In this document: in pieces, positions 1-8,440 of the stretch
How positions within the stretch are numbered: position 1 is the stretch's first letter
Layout of the letters: each line of letters begins with the position of its first letter
From: Phormidium tanganyikae FI6-MK23
Lineage (GTDB): Bacteria > Cyanobacteriota > Cyanobacteriia > Leptolyngbyales > Leptolyngbyaceae
Reading direction: 5' to 3'
Assembly (NCBI GenBank): GCA_019359175.1
Contig: JAHHHU010000001.1
Location: 475,157 to 539,156, forward strand
DNA length: 64,000 bases
Notes under the pieces: model-generated
Told to the model about the DNA's origin: nothing
The model's input: only the letters and a program-made list of their open reading frames with translations
Databases searched by the model: none
Translations under genes and position numbers: made by a program

Positions 1-33
1 AACCACTCTTAAAACCAAGAGGTATCGGGGCAT
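1..33 (-). CDS. Start of a gene running off the left edge
   Basis: On the minus strand an ATG at 33-31 overlaps the TAA that ends the antitoxin-like reading frame (TAATG coupling). The frame stays open to the window edge and gives only 11 residues, MPRYLLVLRVV. In toxin-antitoxin operons the gene after the antitoxin is often the toxin, and short hydrophobic starts of this kind occur in PIN proteins. Too little is visible to assign a function. The identity as a toxin is inference from position only. Confidence 0.25.
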   Translation of the reverse strand, partial: MPRYLLVLRVV

Positions 34-302
34 TAGTCGTACATTGTGTCGCGGTGCATGGCTTCTTCGGGAAGTCCTGGGCTATCTTGCGGCAGGCTGA
101 CGACTCATTCTCTAAAACGGCGCGATCGCTCTTCGGGAGTTTTTGGGATTTGTTTTTGAAGTTCAGCAACATCGATCGAGGCGATGCCGGGTGGGAGTTT
201 GACGGATTTCTTTTTTGCCGATCGAATAAAGTTCAAAGTCGCGGCGATGAGTTCGTCGGGGGCTTGTTCGAGGTCTTGTAGAAGTTGTTCTCGATCGGTC
301 AT
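33..302 (-). pseudogene. Antitoxin-like small protein interrupted by an in-frame TGA
   Basis: The frame starts at an ATG at 302 (MTDREQLLQDLEQAP) and stops at a TGA at 105-107 after 65 residues. The same frame then continues for 23 more codons (ending in EEAMHRDTMYD) to a TAA at 33-35. The interrupted position, ...RRFRE-stop-VVSLPQ, is where related cyanobacterial antitoxin-type proteins tend to carry FREW, so a TGG to TGA change at a tryptophan codon is the simplest reading. The N-terminal helix with PDELI resembles small DUF2281/VapB-like antitoxins. The family name is from memory; the readthrough frame is seen directly. It could also be a functional 65-aa protein. Confidence 0.55.
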
Positions 303-603
303 TTCGGTTTCCTCGTACGATCGTGATGGTTCAATTATCGCTGATCGTTAGCATTCGAGATTCGATCGCGTTCCATACCTGCGGCGACACTCGCAAGGCA
401 GCTTCTTGGCAGCCTATTACATTAAGAAGTCTAAGCCATTCAAAATTAATGCGCGTGAACTACAGTACTGTACTTGCTCAAGAGCCGTGTTCAAGCTTCA
501 TAAAGAATTGTCATATGAAAATAATTTAAAGAGGTAATACATATCTATGGGCACTGTGTTAGATTAAACACTAGCCGTAGCGTCAAATGTCAAATTAAGA
601 GAA
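303..603. other. Intergenic stretch with a 12-bp palindrome
   Basis: No convincing gene in this 300-bp spacer. It contains a perfect 12-bp palindrome, TACAGTACTGTA, at 461-472, which could be an operator for either divergent neighbour. It does not match the LexA box known from other cyanobacteria well enough to name it. Confidence 0.4.
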
Positions 604-2099
604 ATGGCAATTCTGTTAGGTACAGGTATCTCCATTAGCCTCGATAGCATTGGCTGTTTTCGAGCGGAATTAGCCAGGGCTTGTGGCGCGCTTCCCGCAT
701 CGATGCGTAGGTGGCATAGGGTTCAAGTTCGCGCTGGAAGATTAAAGGAAGGGCGAGACTTCATTATAGTTAGGCAATCTCCTCATGAGAGGCATCACGA
801 TGATGATGTCTTCTACTTCTATGAAGCCATCAAAATTTGTCAGAAACGAACGGCAAAAAAGCAAATTGATCTAAGCCTCATCCAGCTAGATACCCTTCGC
901 GCCCACGGATTGCAGATGATAGACGGGCAAGTGGTTCGCCGAAATCAATTACGACTTTTTGAGATAGGACAATCAGCTAACATTACAAGTGCTTCTGAAG
1001 GAATTCATCCTGATCTGTTTTCGACACTGATTTTGCGGCAGTACAATGGCGTGAATGTTCTCCAACGTTGTACTGACGGTTACATTAAGGTCGATAAGCT
1101 ATGTCAGGCAGTAGGAGAAAACTGGAGCAGATTTGAGGAGCAATTGAGCGACCCTAGCACTAAGTTAGGAGTATATGCTCAGATGCTTAATTCCACTCCG
1201 CGCTCTTACAAGATGCCCCTTGTCCAAGAGTTAGAATGTGATGATCCAATATTTCAAGGAAACTGGGCAGATCCACGCATTGTGCGTCGTATAGCTGAAG
1301 GAATTGATATTGTACTTGCTAATCTTGTTGAGCAATGGGAGATTGACCTAGAAGGGCGGTTACGTTCCTTGATGACAAATTCAGAGAAGATAACGTGCGT
1401 CGTATAGCTGAAGGAATTGATATTGTACTTGCTAATCTTGTTGAGCAATGGGAGATTGACCTAGAAGGGCGGTTACGTTCCTTGATGACAAATTCAGAGA
1501 AGATAACAAAGGGTCACCATGAGTTACTTGAGGAAGCGATTAAAAAAATAGACTATCAGCGCAAGCATTACGAGCATTTGATTCAAAGCTTTGACAGTTT
1601 GAAAGAAAATATTAAAAATCAGCACATATTTGAGCTTTGGAATCAGAAGATTCAAAAGTATACAGAAGGGGCAATCTCAACCCCTTTGCAGTACTGGAAT
1701 GTTTTTAAGCAAAAACCAACTAAAGCAACTCGGACAAAATTTCCGTTCATCTACGTCATCATTGTTTACGCACCACATATTCAACGCCTACCTGAAGTTT
1801 TTTACGTTGGTCAGAGCAGTCAACAGCCATACGAACGCTTTTCTAACCACAATGGACTGAAAAGTGTAGAGGCATTGATGAAGTATGGATATACGTATGA
1901 GATTCGTTACTTTGAATCGAAACGTTTTCAAATCAACGCCGTTATTAATACTACGGAGACAGCTTTGCGAGCAGCATTAAGTCCATATTGGGAACACTTA
2001 ACGGCAGAGCAACGCGACAAGATTAAGCGGGGAGAACTGATTAGCGATGGCTTGTTCGGTTGTCTCTTTACTAAAGATGAATTAACAATAGCTATCTGA
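604..2099 (+). pseudogene. KilA-N / GIY-YIG phage-type protein broken by a 113-bp duplication
   Basis: The upstream frame (604-1407) ends in a KilA-N-like segment: KLGVYAQML, then GNWADPRIVRRIAEGID. The downstream frame (about 1395-2099) repeats IAEGID...NSEKIT. It then continues through a coiled stretch into a GIY-YIG-like nuclease domain: FIYVIIVY, FYVGQSSQQPYERF with the conserved R, and the later glutamate in TTETALRAAL. Removing one copy of the tandem 113-bp duplication at 1282-1507 restores a single frame of about 460 codons. KilA-N plus GIY-YIG proteins are typical of phages and mobile DNA, where they bind and nick DNA. As it stands neither half is complete, so I call it a pseudogene, possibly revertible. 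Start codon ATG 604 is the first in frame. Confidence 0.75.
1282..1507. repeat. Exact 113-bp tandem duplication
   Basis: Copy 1 is 1282-1394 and copy 2 is 1395-1507; each begins GTGCGTCGTATAGCTG and ends GAGAAGATAAC. By eye they are identical. Because 113 is not a multiple of three, the duplication shifts the host gene's frame. Confidence 0.93.
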
Positions 2100-2234
2100 T
2101 AAACATTAGGTAGCCGTATCAAAGTGCCAAAAATATAGTTCACCTGAATCAATATATTGAGCATCTTACCGACGATTTGAGAGGCTTTCTCTCATTGATA
2201 CACTGCGATCGCAGAAAATCCCTCTCGACTTTCG

Positions 2235-2415
2235 AGAAATTACGGAAACAAAATTGATTTCCTTGCGGCAAATACAGCTTTTGTCGTAACAAATATCGAT
2301 TTCCTTGCGACCAAAATTGATTTCCTTGTGGCAAATACAGCTTTTATCGCAATCGATACTGATTTCCTTACGACCAATATTGATTTCGTTTCGAGAAAAG
2401 CTGTTTAGATCGAGA
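2235..2415. repeat. Degenerate 21-bp-period repeat array 1
   Basis: GATTTCCTT-type units begin at about 2256, 2298, 2319, 2361 and 2382. CAGCTTTT variants sit at the intermediate 21-bp positions near 2277 and 2340. About seven to eight units fit a strict 21-bp grid between the broken KilA-N gene and mutL. On the minus strand one frame reads as heptapeptides (PQGNQF, SQGNRY), but there is no ribosome binding site or recognisable domain, so I treat it as intergenic repeat DNA. A related array lies at 9860-10105. Confidence 0.7.
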
Positions 2416-2453
2416 CAAAACAGGAATCAGCGAGAGTTTTGTAAACTAAAGGC

Positions 2454-4088
2454 ATGGGACATCAGATTCAAACGCTACCGATCGACGTAATTCACCTAAT
2501 CGCCGCTGGAGAAGTAATCGATTCTCTTGCCGCAGTCGTGCGTGAACTCGTCGAAAACGCGATCGATGCAGGTGCAACTCGAATCACTATTTCAGTTTGG
2601 GCGGATCAGTGGCGGATTCGAGTCGCAGACAATGGCGCAGGTATGAGCTTAGATGATTTGCGCCAAGCCGCACAGCCGCATAGTACGAGCAAAATTCGAG
2701 ATCGAGCGGATCTCTGGCAAATTCACAGTTTGGGATTTCGAGGTGAAGCTCTGCACAGTCTTGCTCAACTCTCAAATTTAGAAATTCTCAGTCGTACCGC
2801 TTCCGAACCTGGATGGCGCATTGCTTATAGTTCTGATGGGGAACCGAACCAAGTTGAATCTGTCGCGATCGCACCTGGAACGATTGTGATTGTCGATCGC
2901 TTATTTGAAACCTGGGAAGCTCGACGCGAAGGTTTACCTTCTACTTCGCAACAGTTAAAAGCAGTTCAACAAACTATCTATCAGATCGCTTTAGCTCATC
3001 CGCACATTACTTGGCAGGTCTATCAAAACGATCGCTTATGGTTCAATCTGTGGGCAGGTAACTCTGCAAAAGACCTACTACCGCAACTGCTGAAAGATGT
3101 GCGAATCGAGGATTTAACTGAGGTTCAATCTGCTGCAATTTCTTTAGTGTTGGGATTGCCCGATCGCGCTCATCGTCATCGCCCTGATTGGGTTCGAGTC
3201 GCGATCAATGGTCGATTTGTGCAATTTCCAGAACTAGAGCAAACGATCTTAGGTGCATTTCGTCGAACATTACCACGTGATCGACATCCGATCTGTTTGA
3301 TTCATCTTCAACTTGCACCCGAACACATCGACTGGAACCGCCATCCTGCAAAAGCTGAAGTCTATTTACATCACCTTGACGACTGGAAAGATCGGATTAA
3401 AAGCGCGATCGCTCAAGCGCTCCGAATCAATCCCGAATCTGTTCCCGATGGTCTTTACACCTCACAAGTCAGCCAACTAATCAAAGCGGCTGAGTCTGAT
3501 GCTGGTTATCACGTTCAGCGCGAAATTATTCCCGAACCTTCTCCCTCTTTTCTCAAAGCGCTGACCCAAGTTCACAATCGATACATTTTGGCAGAGCATT
3601 CATCGGGAATGTGGTTGATCGAACAGCACATTGCACATGAGCGCGTGTTGTTTGAAGAAATTAGCGACCGCTGGCAACTGATCCCGCTCGAACCTGCGAT
3701 TGTTCTCAATCAACTATCAGTGTCCCAAATCGAGCAGCTTCAGCGGATTGGGATCGAAGTTGATCCATTTGGCGAACAACTCTGGGTAGTACGATCGGCT
3801 CCTGAGTTACTCGCTCAACGAGAAGACTGTGCAGAGGCATTAATCGAATTGAGTTTAGGCGGAGATTTGTTGGCGGCTCAGGTGGCGGTGGCTTGTCGGA
3901 GTGCGATTCGGAATGGGGTTGCGTTGTCGATCGAAGAGATGCAGAGTTTAATCGATCGATGGCAGAAAACCCGAAATCCACGTACCTGTCCGCATGGTCG
4001 CCCAATTTATCTATCGCTTGAAGAGTCGAGTTTAGCGCGATTTTTCCGGCGAAGTTGGGTGATCGGAAAGAGCCACGGATTAGAGTGA
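2454..4088 (+). CDS. mutL: DNA mismatch repair protein MutL
   Basis: MutL couples MutS mismatch recognition to downstream strand removal. The N-terminal GHKL ATPase motifs are all visible: IAAGEVIDS near residue 16, ELVENAIDAGA near 30, DNGAGM near 59 and GFRGEAL near 93. In the C-terminal domain, EQHIAHERVLFE (about 388) occupies the position of the metal-binding endonuclease motif DQHAxxExxxxE. It has E for D and I for A. It is followed by ACRSAIRNG and CPHGRP (about 512). Bacteria without MutH, including cyanobacteria, usually use this nicking activity, so the altered first residue is notable. At 544 aa it is on the short side. The start follows the 21-bp repeat array; the ATG at 2454 precedes the conserved helix by the usual distance. 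Confidence 0.95.
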   Translation: MGHQIQTLPIDVIHLIAAGEVIDSLAAVVRELVENAIDAGATRITISVWADQWRIRVADNGAGMSLDDLRQAAQPHSTSKIRDRADLWQIHSLGFRGEALHSLAQLSNLEILSRTASEPGWRIAYSSDGEPNQVESVAIAPGTIVIVDRLFETWEARREGLPSTSQQLKAVQQTIYQIALAHPHITWQVYQNDRLWFNLWAGNSAKDLLPQLLKDVRIEDLTEVQSAAISLVLGLPDRAHRHRPDWVRVAINGRFVQFPELEQTILGAFRRTLPRDRHPICLIHLQLAPEHIDWNRHPAKAEVYLHHLDDWKDRIKSAIAQALRINPESVPDGLYTSQVSQLIKAAESDAGYHVQREIIPEPSPSFLKALTQVHNRYILAEHSSGMWLIEQHIAHERVLFEEISDRWQLIPLEPAIVLNQLSVSQIEQLQRIGIEVDPFGEQLWVVRSAPELLAQREDCAEALIELSLGGDLLAAQVAVACRSAIRNGVALSIEEMQSLIDRWQKTRNPRTCPHGRPIYLSLEESSLARFFRRSWVIGKSHGLE

Positions 4089-4113
4089 TGTGAGCGATCG
4101 AGATTTGATCTCG

Positions 4114-4374
4114 CTATTTCTGAAATAGTTCAGCGATTAGCTCATCGCGGCTTAAGCCTAAATGCTCGGCAACATCTCTCAGAATTGCGGAAAGGGTTCC
4201 AACTTTGAGCGGATCGTGGGCAGGAATTGTAATGTGATGTTCTCCATTTCGTTCTGTGGTTAAACGGATATGGCTGCCTGTTTGATGATCGATGATGTAT
4301 TCAAACCGTTTGAGCCGCTTGGCAAGTTCTGAACCAGAAAGGTCGCGAGGAGTTTCACGAGGCGATGACCTCAT
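4114..4374 (-). CDS. hicA: HicA-like type II toxin (mRNA interferase)
   Basis: The reading frame could start further upstream, but the ATG at 4374 (MRSSPRETPRDL) gives the normal HicA layout of a short double-stranded RNA-binding fold. A helix carrying GSELAKRLKRFEYIIDHQTGSHIRL is followed by a strand, and GSH holds the family's histidine. The start overlaps the end of the upstream HicB-like gene by 20 bp, implying translational coupling. HicA toxins cleave mRNA in a ribosome-independent way and are neutralised by HicB. Gene order antitoxin-toxin is the reverse of the classic E. coli pair but common in cyanobacteria. The family call is fairly secure; activity is untested. Confidence 0.8.
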   Translation of the reverse strand: MRSSPRETPRDLSGSELAKRLKRFEYIIDHQTGSHIRLTTERNGEHHITIPAHDPLKVGTLSAILRDVAEHLGLSRDELIAELFQK

Positions 4375-4564
4375 CTCGCACGAAATGTAGACGAATAAGT
4401 TTAGGACGAGCTTGTTCGTCTGGAAAGTGACATCGAACGGCATCGCGGATTTCTTCACGTAATTGGTCGATATCATCGGCTTCGGTAAAGATTGATTCGC
4501 TCAATGCGCGAGCAGTATAGCCGCCTTCGGGTGCATCTTCGATGAGAAATACGATTTCAGTCAT
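4355..4564 (-). CDS. hicB: HicB-like antitoxin
   Basis: A 69-aa protein begins MTEIVFLIEDAPEGGYTARAL, the partial RNase-H-like fold typical of HicB, and ends in a basic tail (PKLIRLHFVRDEVIAS). I chose the ATG at 4564 because the HicB fold starts there. Longer in-frame starts only add an unrelated leader. HicB binds HicA and often its own promoter; no separate DNA-binding domain is visible here, so autoregulation would depend on the complex. It is upstream of and overlaps hicA. Confidence 0.8.
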   Translation of the reverse strand: MTEIVFLIEDAPEGGYTARALSESIFTEADDIDQLREEIRDAVRCHFPDEQARPKLIRLHFVRDEVIAS

Positions 4565-4725
4565 AGGTGCGATCGCGTTATACAACTGATTCAATTCTGA
4601 CAAAGAAATGTAGGAAACGATCGCTGAGAAAATTCTGTAAAGTATAACCACAAGGGACTTGCTGCTAACATCCCTTCACTCTGTTGCTCACCTGCCCGTG
4701 ATGTATCAGTATCCAACAGGTGCAT

Positions 4726-4905
4726 TTAAGCGTCTTGTCCCTCATCAACTTCTGAACGGCCCCGATCGCGGTAAATCGAAGCTCTCAGTTCAGTAAGGGT
4801 TTCATCATCAGCAAGCGCGCCAATTTGCTGAAGGAGTGCTGCATGGCTGCTTGGCGTTCGGAGCCAGTCATCGATCGCAGATTTAAGAAATCTCCATTGA
4901 TTTTC
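4726..4905 (-). pseudogene. Remnant of a small acidic protein truncated by a palindromic repeat
   Basis: The minus-strand frame encodes a coherent C-terminal segment: WRFLKSAIDDWLRTP, then LLQQIGALADDETLTELRA, then YRDRGRSEVDE. Upstream the frame runs into a GC-rich palindrome and the 3' end of the aldo/keto reductase, with no proper start codon. It looks like the tail of a cyanobacterial antitoxin-type protein whose 5' part was lost or replaced. I do not recognise the family with confidence. Confidence 0.4.
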
Positions 4906-4965
4906 GATATTGCGTCCTGGCAAACTTCCTTGGGTGGCTTGGCATGCAATCGTTGTTTTAAGATT

Positions 4966-5000
4966 TACAGGTGGCGGGCAAGATGCCCGCTCTACAGTGT
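4966..5000. repeat. GC-rich palindromic repeat (GCGGGCA-AGA-TGCCCGC)
   Basis: Seven-bp arms at 4974-4980 and 4984-4990 flank AGA, inside a wider GGTGGCGGGCAAGATGCCCG-type sequence that is common as an interspersed palindrome in cyanobacterial genomes (general knowledge). It could also act as a transcription stop after the aldo/keto reductase, although no T-run follows. Confidence 0.55.
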
Positions 5001-5014
5001 CCAACTTAATCTTT

Positions 5015-5974
5015 CTACCGAGCCGCCGTTTGCGGCAAAGCTGGCTCAAGAATACGATCGATCTCTTGCAGCACATCATCGCTCAAGTTCACCTCAGAAG
5101 CTGCCGCATTATCTACCACTTGTTCTGGACGACTCGCACCGATAATGGCACTTGTTACACGCTGATCTTTTAGCACCCACGCTAAAGCAAGTTGAGCCAT
5201 GGATAGATTTAACCGTTGCGCGATCGGCTTTAAATTCTGCACCGCACTTAAAACACGATCGTTGAGCAAATTACCCATAAAGCCATTCATCTGATCATTG
5301 GCAGCGCGGGAGTCTTGAGGAGGAGCTTCACCCGGTTTGTACTTCCCGGTCAGCACACCTTGCGCGAGCGGCGACCAAACGATCTGACCAATTCCATTTG
5401 CCGCACACAACGGAAACACTTCTGCTTCTGGTTTCCGCCACAGCATCGAGTACTGAGGCTGACTCGACACAAATTTCGCCACATTCGGCAGATCCAAAGC
5501 GGCTTGAATCTGCGATGCGTTCCATTCGCTGAAGCCAATATATCGAGCTTTCCCTTGCTGCACAACTTCCGTTAAGGCTTGCATAGTTTCTTCTAGCGGA
5601 GTGTTCGTATCATAGCGATGGCATTGATATAAATCGACGTAATCAGTTTTCAAACGTTGGAGGGAAGCATCGATTTGTTTGCGAATCTGTGCTGCTGACA
5701 AACCTCGATCGACATCTGACATCGGAAAATAAACCTTGGTCGCCAGAATGTAAGAAGAGCGATCGATACCTTGCAACACTTCTCCTAGCAATGATTCTGC
5801 TGCTCCTCTCGTATACACATTCGCGGTATCGATGAAGTTAATGCCAACATCAAAAGCTTTATGAACGCAAGCTTCAGCGTTTTGTCTTTCCACGCCTCCA
5901 CCGTAGGTTAACCAAGACCCTAAAATAATCTCTGAAGCATTAAGATCACTGCTTCCCAACTTGCGATATTTCAT
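5015..5974 (-). CDS. Aldo/keto reductase
   Basis: This is a 319-aa TIM-barrel NADPH-dependent oxidoreductase of the Shaker-beta/YghZ-like branch (AKR6-type). The catalytic tetrad is visible: D49 and Y54 in FIDTANVY, K80 in ATKVYF, and H119 in YQCHRYD. The cofactor-binding end has WSPLAQGVLTGKY and IIGASRPEQ. Such enzymes reduce aldehydes and ketones, often in detoxification; the substrate cannot be read from sequence. It is monocistronic, with the ATG at 5974 giving the standard MKYRKLGSSDL start. The palindromic repeat lies just after its 3' end. Confidence 0.9.
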   Translation of the reverse strand: MKYRKLGSSDLNASEIILGSWLTYGGGVERQNAEACVHKAFDVGINFIDTANVYTRGAAESLLGEVLQGIDRSSYILATKVYFPMSDVDRGLSAAQIRKQIDASLQRLKTDYVDLYQCHRYDTNTPLEETMQALTEVVQQGKARYIGFSEWNASQIQAALDLPNVAKFVSSQPQYSMLWRKPEAEVFPLCAANGIGQIVWSPLAQGVLTGKYKPGEAPPQDSRAANDQMNGFMGNLLNDRVLSAVQNLKPIAQRLNLSMAQLALAWVLKDQRVTSAIIGASRPEQVVDNAAASEVNLSDDVLQEIDRILEPALPQTAAR

Positions 5975-6090
5975 CTTGATTTCTCCACTTTATGTAATCG
6001 AACTATCTTAGAAAGCGACTGATCCACCCTCCTCTACCCAATGGTTAGAAAGTATGGAACGATTGTAAATAGTCCATTTCCGCATCGACA

Positions 6091-6978
6091 ATGTTTGAAA
6101 GCTTTCTACCGCCTGAAGTCGCCCAACTTACCGAAGAAACCTCGATCGCATTAGCCAGCCAAATTCGTCAATCGTCGATTGAAACCTCAATCAGTTCAGA
6201 AGCGATCGAAACCGCATATGTGCATCAAGGCGAAGGCGGGATTCCGATTCTTTTACTACACGGTTTTGATAGTTCAGTGTTTGAATTCCGTCGATTGTTA
6301 CCGAAACTTGCGGCACATCATGACACTTGGATTGTCGATTTACTCGGATTTGGCTTTACAGATCGACCGATTAACATTCCCTTCAACCCAGAAGCCATCA
6401 AAACGCATCTCTATGACTTTTGGAAGGAGAAGATAGCTCAACCTGTAATCTTAATCGGGGCATCAATGGGAGGAGCCGCTGCGATCGATTTCGTCCTCTC
6501 TCACCCCGATGCTGTATCAAAACTCGTCTTACTCGATAGTGCAGGCTTTGCCGCAGGGCCTGCGATCGGCAAATTTCTCATTCCCCCCTTGGGCTACCTT
6601 GCCACCGAATTTCTTAGAAGACCCAACGTGCGGCGCAGTGTCAGTCTCAAAGCCTACTGTGATCCAAGCTTCGTCACCGAAGACGCGGAACTCTGTGCAG
6701 CATTACACCTAAAGCTTTCTCGCTGGAATGAAGCTTTAATTACCTTCACAAAAAGCGGTGGCTATAACTTCTTGAGCAACAAGATTCAGCAAATCACTTG
6801 CTCAACATTAATTCTTTGGGGCGATTCGGATCAAATCTTGGGAACGAAGGACGCACAGCGGTTTAGAAATGCGATCGCTAACAGCAAATTAATCTGGATC
6901 GAACAATGCGGGCACGTTCCTCATCTCGAAAAACCTGAACTCACCGCAAAACATATTCTTGAGTTTTCGAGCCTGTGA
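6091..6978 (+). CDS. Alpha/beta hydrolase
   Basis: This is a soluble alpha/beta-fold hydrolase of 295 aa. The nucleophile elbow GASMGG places the serine at residue 125. The acid is probably D245 or D247 (WGDSDQ) and the histidine H275 (CGHVPHLEKP). The oxyanion motif LLHGFDSS is near residue 56 and GFGFTDRP follows. No signal peptide. Esterase, lipase or haloperoxidase-like activity is possible and the substrate is unknown. It precedes pyrH in the same direction but with an 87-bp gap, so co-transcription is uncertain. Confidence 0.88.
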   Translation: MFESFLPPEVAQLTEETSIALASQIRQSSIETSISSEAIETAYVHQGEGGIPILLLHGFDSSVFEFRRLLPKLAAHHDTWIVDLLGFGFTDRPINIPFNPEAIKTHLYDFWKEKIAQPVILIGASMGGAAAIDFVLSHPDAVSKLVLLDSAGFAAGPAIGKFLIPPLGYLATEFLRRPNVRRSVSLKAYCDPSFVTEDAELCAALHLKLSRWNEALITFTKSGGYNFLSNKIQQITCSTLILWGDSDQILGTKDAQRFRNAIANSKLIWIEQCGHVPHLEKPELTAKHILEFSSL

Positions 6979-7065
6979 AAAAATTGGGACACGATCGACA
7001 AAAGGGTCACAAAATTCCGATCAACTGCTATCTTTAGTTGGAAACAACTATCGACAAAAAAATAC

Positions 7066-7794
7066 ATGGGAGTCACGTATCGGCGGATTCTGCTGAAACT
7101 TAGCGGCGAAGCTCTAATGGGAGAGCTATCGTATGGGATTGATCCTGCCGTCGTTCATGGCATTGCCGAAGAAGTGGCAGAACTGGTTAACGAAGGCATT
7201 GAAGTTGCGATCGTGGTCGGCGGCGGAAATATTTTTCGGGGAATGAAGGGTGCAGCCGCAGGAATGGAACGCGCCACCGCTGACTACATCGGAATGATCG
7301 CCACGGTGATGAACGCGATGACACTGCAAGATGCGTTAGAGAAAATTGGTGTCCAGACGAGAGTTCAAACCGCGATCTCAATGCAGGAAGTCGCCGAACC
7401 ATATATCCGCCGCCGCGCGATTCGGCATTTGGAAAAAGGAAGAGTCGTCGTGTTTGGGGCGGGTTCTGGGAATCCGTTCTTTACGACGGACACGACTGCG
7501 GCTTTGAGAGCGGCAGAGATCAATGCAGAAGTGCTGTTTAAAGCTACAAAGGTAGATGGTGTGTATGATTCTGACCCGATGAAGAATCCAGAGGCGAAAC
7601 GGTTTAAGAGTTTAACTTACTCGCACGTTTTGACTCAGGATTTGCAGGTGATGGACAGCACCGCGATCGCATTGTGTAAAGATAACAATATCCCCATTAT
7701 TGTGTTTGACTTGTCTGTGCGCGGAAATGTGAAGCGGGCAGTCACAGGAGAATCTATCGGAACCATTGTCGGAGGTTTTTGTGAAGTTTGCTGA
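7066..7794 (+). CDS. pyrH: UMP kinase PyrH
   Basis: It phosphorylates UMP to UDP with ATP in pyrimidine nucleotide synthesis. It belongs to the amino-acid-kinase fold family, not to the eukaryotic UMP/CMP kinases. The 242-aa length is normal. Visible motifs are [11 protein letters not shown] at the start, [10 protein letters not shown] (phosphate binding), [21 protein letters not shown], and [11 protein letters not shown] for UMP binding. The last codons overlap the frr start by 14 bp, and the frr Shine-Dalgarno GGAGG lies inside this gene, so the two are translationally coupled as in many bacteria. Confidence 0.97.
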   Translation: MGVTYRRILLKLSGEALMGELSYGIDPAVVHGIAEEVAELVNEGIEVAIVVGGGNIFRGMKGAAAGMERATADYIGMIATVMNAMTLQDALEKIGVQTRVQTAISMQEVAEPYIRRRAIRHLEKGRVVVFGAGSGNPFFTTDTTAALRAAEINAEVLFKATKVDGVYDSDPMKNPEAKRFKSLTYSHVLTQDLQVMDSTAIALCKDNNIPIIVFDLSVRGNVKRAVTGESIGTIVGGFCEVC

Positions 7795-8329
7795 TGTTGA
7801 AGACCACATGAAAAAGGCGATCGAATCGATTCGCCGAGATTTCAATACGATCCGAACGGGTCGCGCGAATGGGAGTCTGCTCGACAAGATTACCGTCGAA
7901 TATTACGGTTCAGAAACGCCGATTAAACAGTTGGCTAATATTTCCACGCCGGATTCTTCGACGATTCAAATTCAACCTTACGATCGCAGCAGTATGAATG
8001 CGATCGAGAAGGCGATTTCGCTCTCAGATATCGGCTTAACGCCGAACAATGACGGCTCCTCGATTCGGTTGAACATTCCACCGCTGACCAGCGATCGACG
8101 CAAAGAACTTGTCAAACTGGCGGCGAAGTACGCAGAGGCGGGAAAAGTATCGATTCGCAACATCCGCCGAGATGGAGTCGATTCGGTGAAGAAGCAGGAA
8201 AAGGACAAGGAGATTTCTGAAGACCAATCTCGCGATACTCAAGACAAGATTCAGAAGTTGACGGACAAATACATCGCTGAAGTCGAAAAGGTTTTGGCGG
8301 AGAAAGAAAAGGACATTACGACGGTTTAG
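7781..8329 (+). CDS. frr: Ribosome recycling factor
   Basis: RRF works with EF-G to split the post-termination ribosome. The product is 182 aa if the start is GTG 7781, preceded at five bases by GGAGG; a TTG at 7766 is also open but lacks that signal. Conserved stretches include [41 protein letters not shown]-like [14 protein letters not shown] and [10 protein letters not shown]. It ends shortly before a HIP1-based terminator. Confidence 0.96.
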   Translation: MKFADVEDHMKKAIESIRRDFNTIRTGRANGSLLDKITVEYYGSETPIKQLANISTPDSSTIQIQPYDRSSMNAIEKAISLSDIGLTPNNDGSSIRLNIPPLTSDRRKELVKLAAKYAEAGKVSIRNIRRDGVDSVKKQEKDKEISEDQSRDTQDKIQKLTDKYIAEVEKVLAEKEKDITTV

Positions 8330-8350
8330 TTGGGTTTGAATTTGAAGAAG

Positions 8351-8378
8351 GCGATCGCAGTTGTGCGATCGCTTTTTT
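8351..8378 (+). terminator. Rho-independent terminator built from HIP1 sequences
   Basis: Stem GCGATCGCA (8351-8359), loop GTTG and TGCGATCGC (8364-8372), followed by six Ts. It ends the pyrH-frr transcript. Confidence 0.85.
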
Positions 8379-8440
8379 GTTGCAATTTTTATAGCGATCG
8401 ACGATGCTACATTGAAGCCTGACATTCAAAGATTCAAGGT

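Noticed and set aside
461..472. LexA/SOS box
   Set aside because: The palindrome TACAGTACTGTA does not fit the cyanobacterial LexA consensus spacing.
2149..2334. Heptapeptide-repeat frame on the minus strand before mutL
   Set aside because: Explained by the 21-bp repeat array; no start signal.
5328..5575. Extra frames inside the aldo/keto reductase
   Set aside because: They lie antisense or out of phase within a clearly conserved gene.
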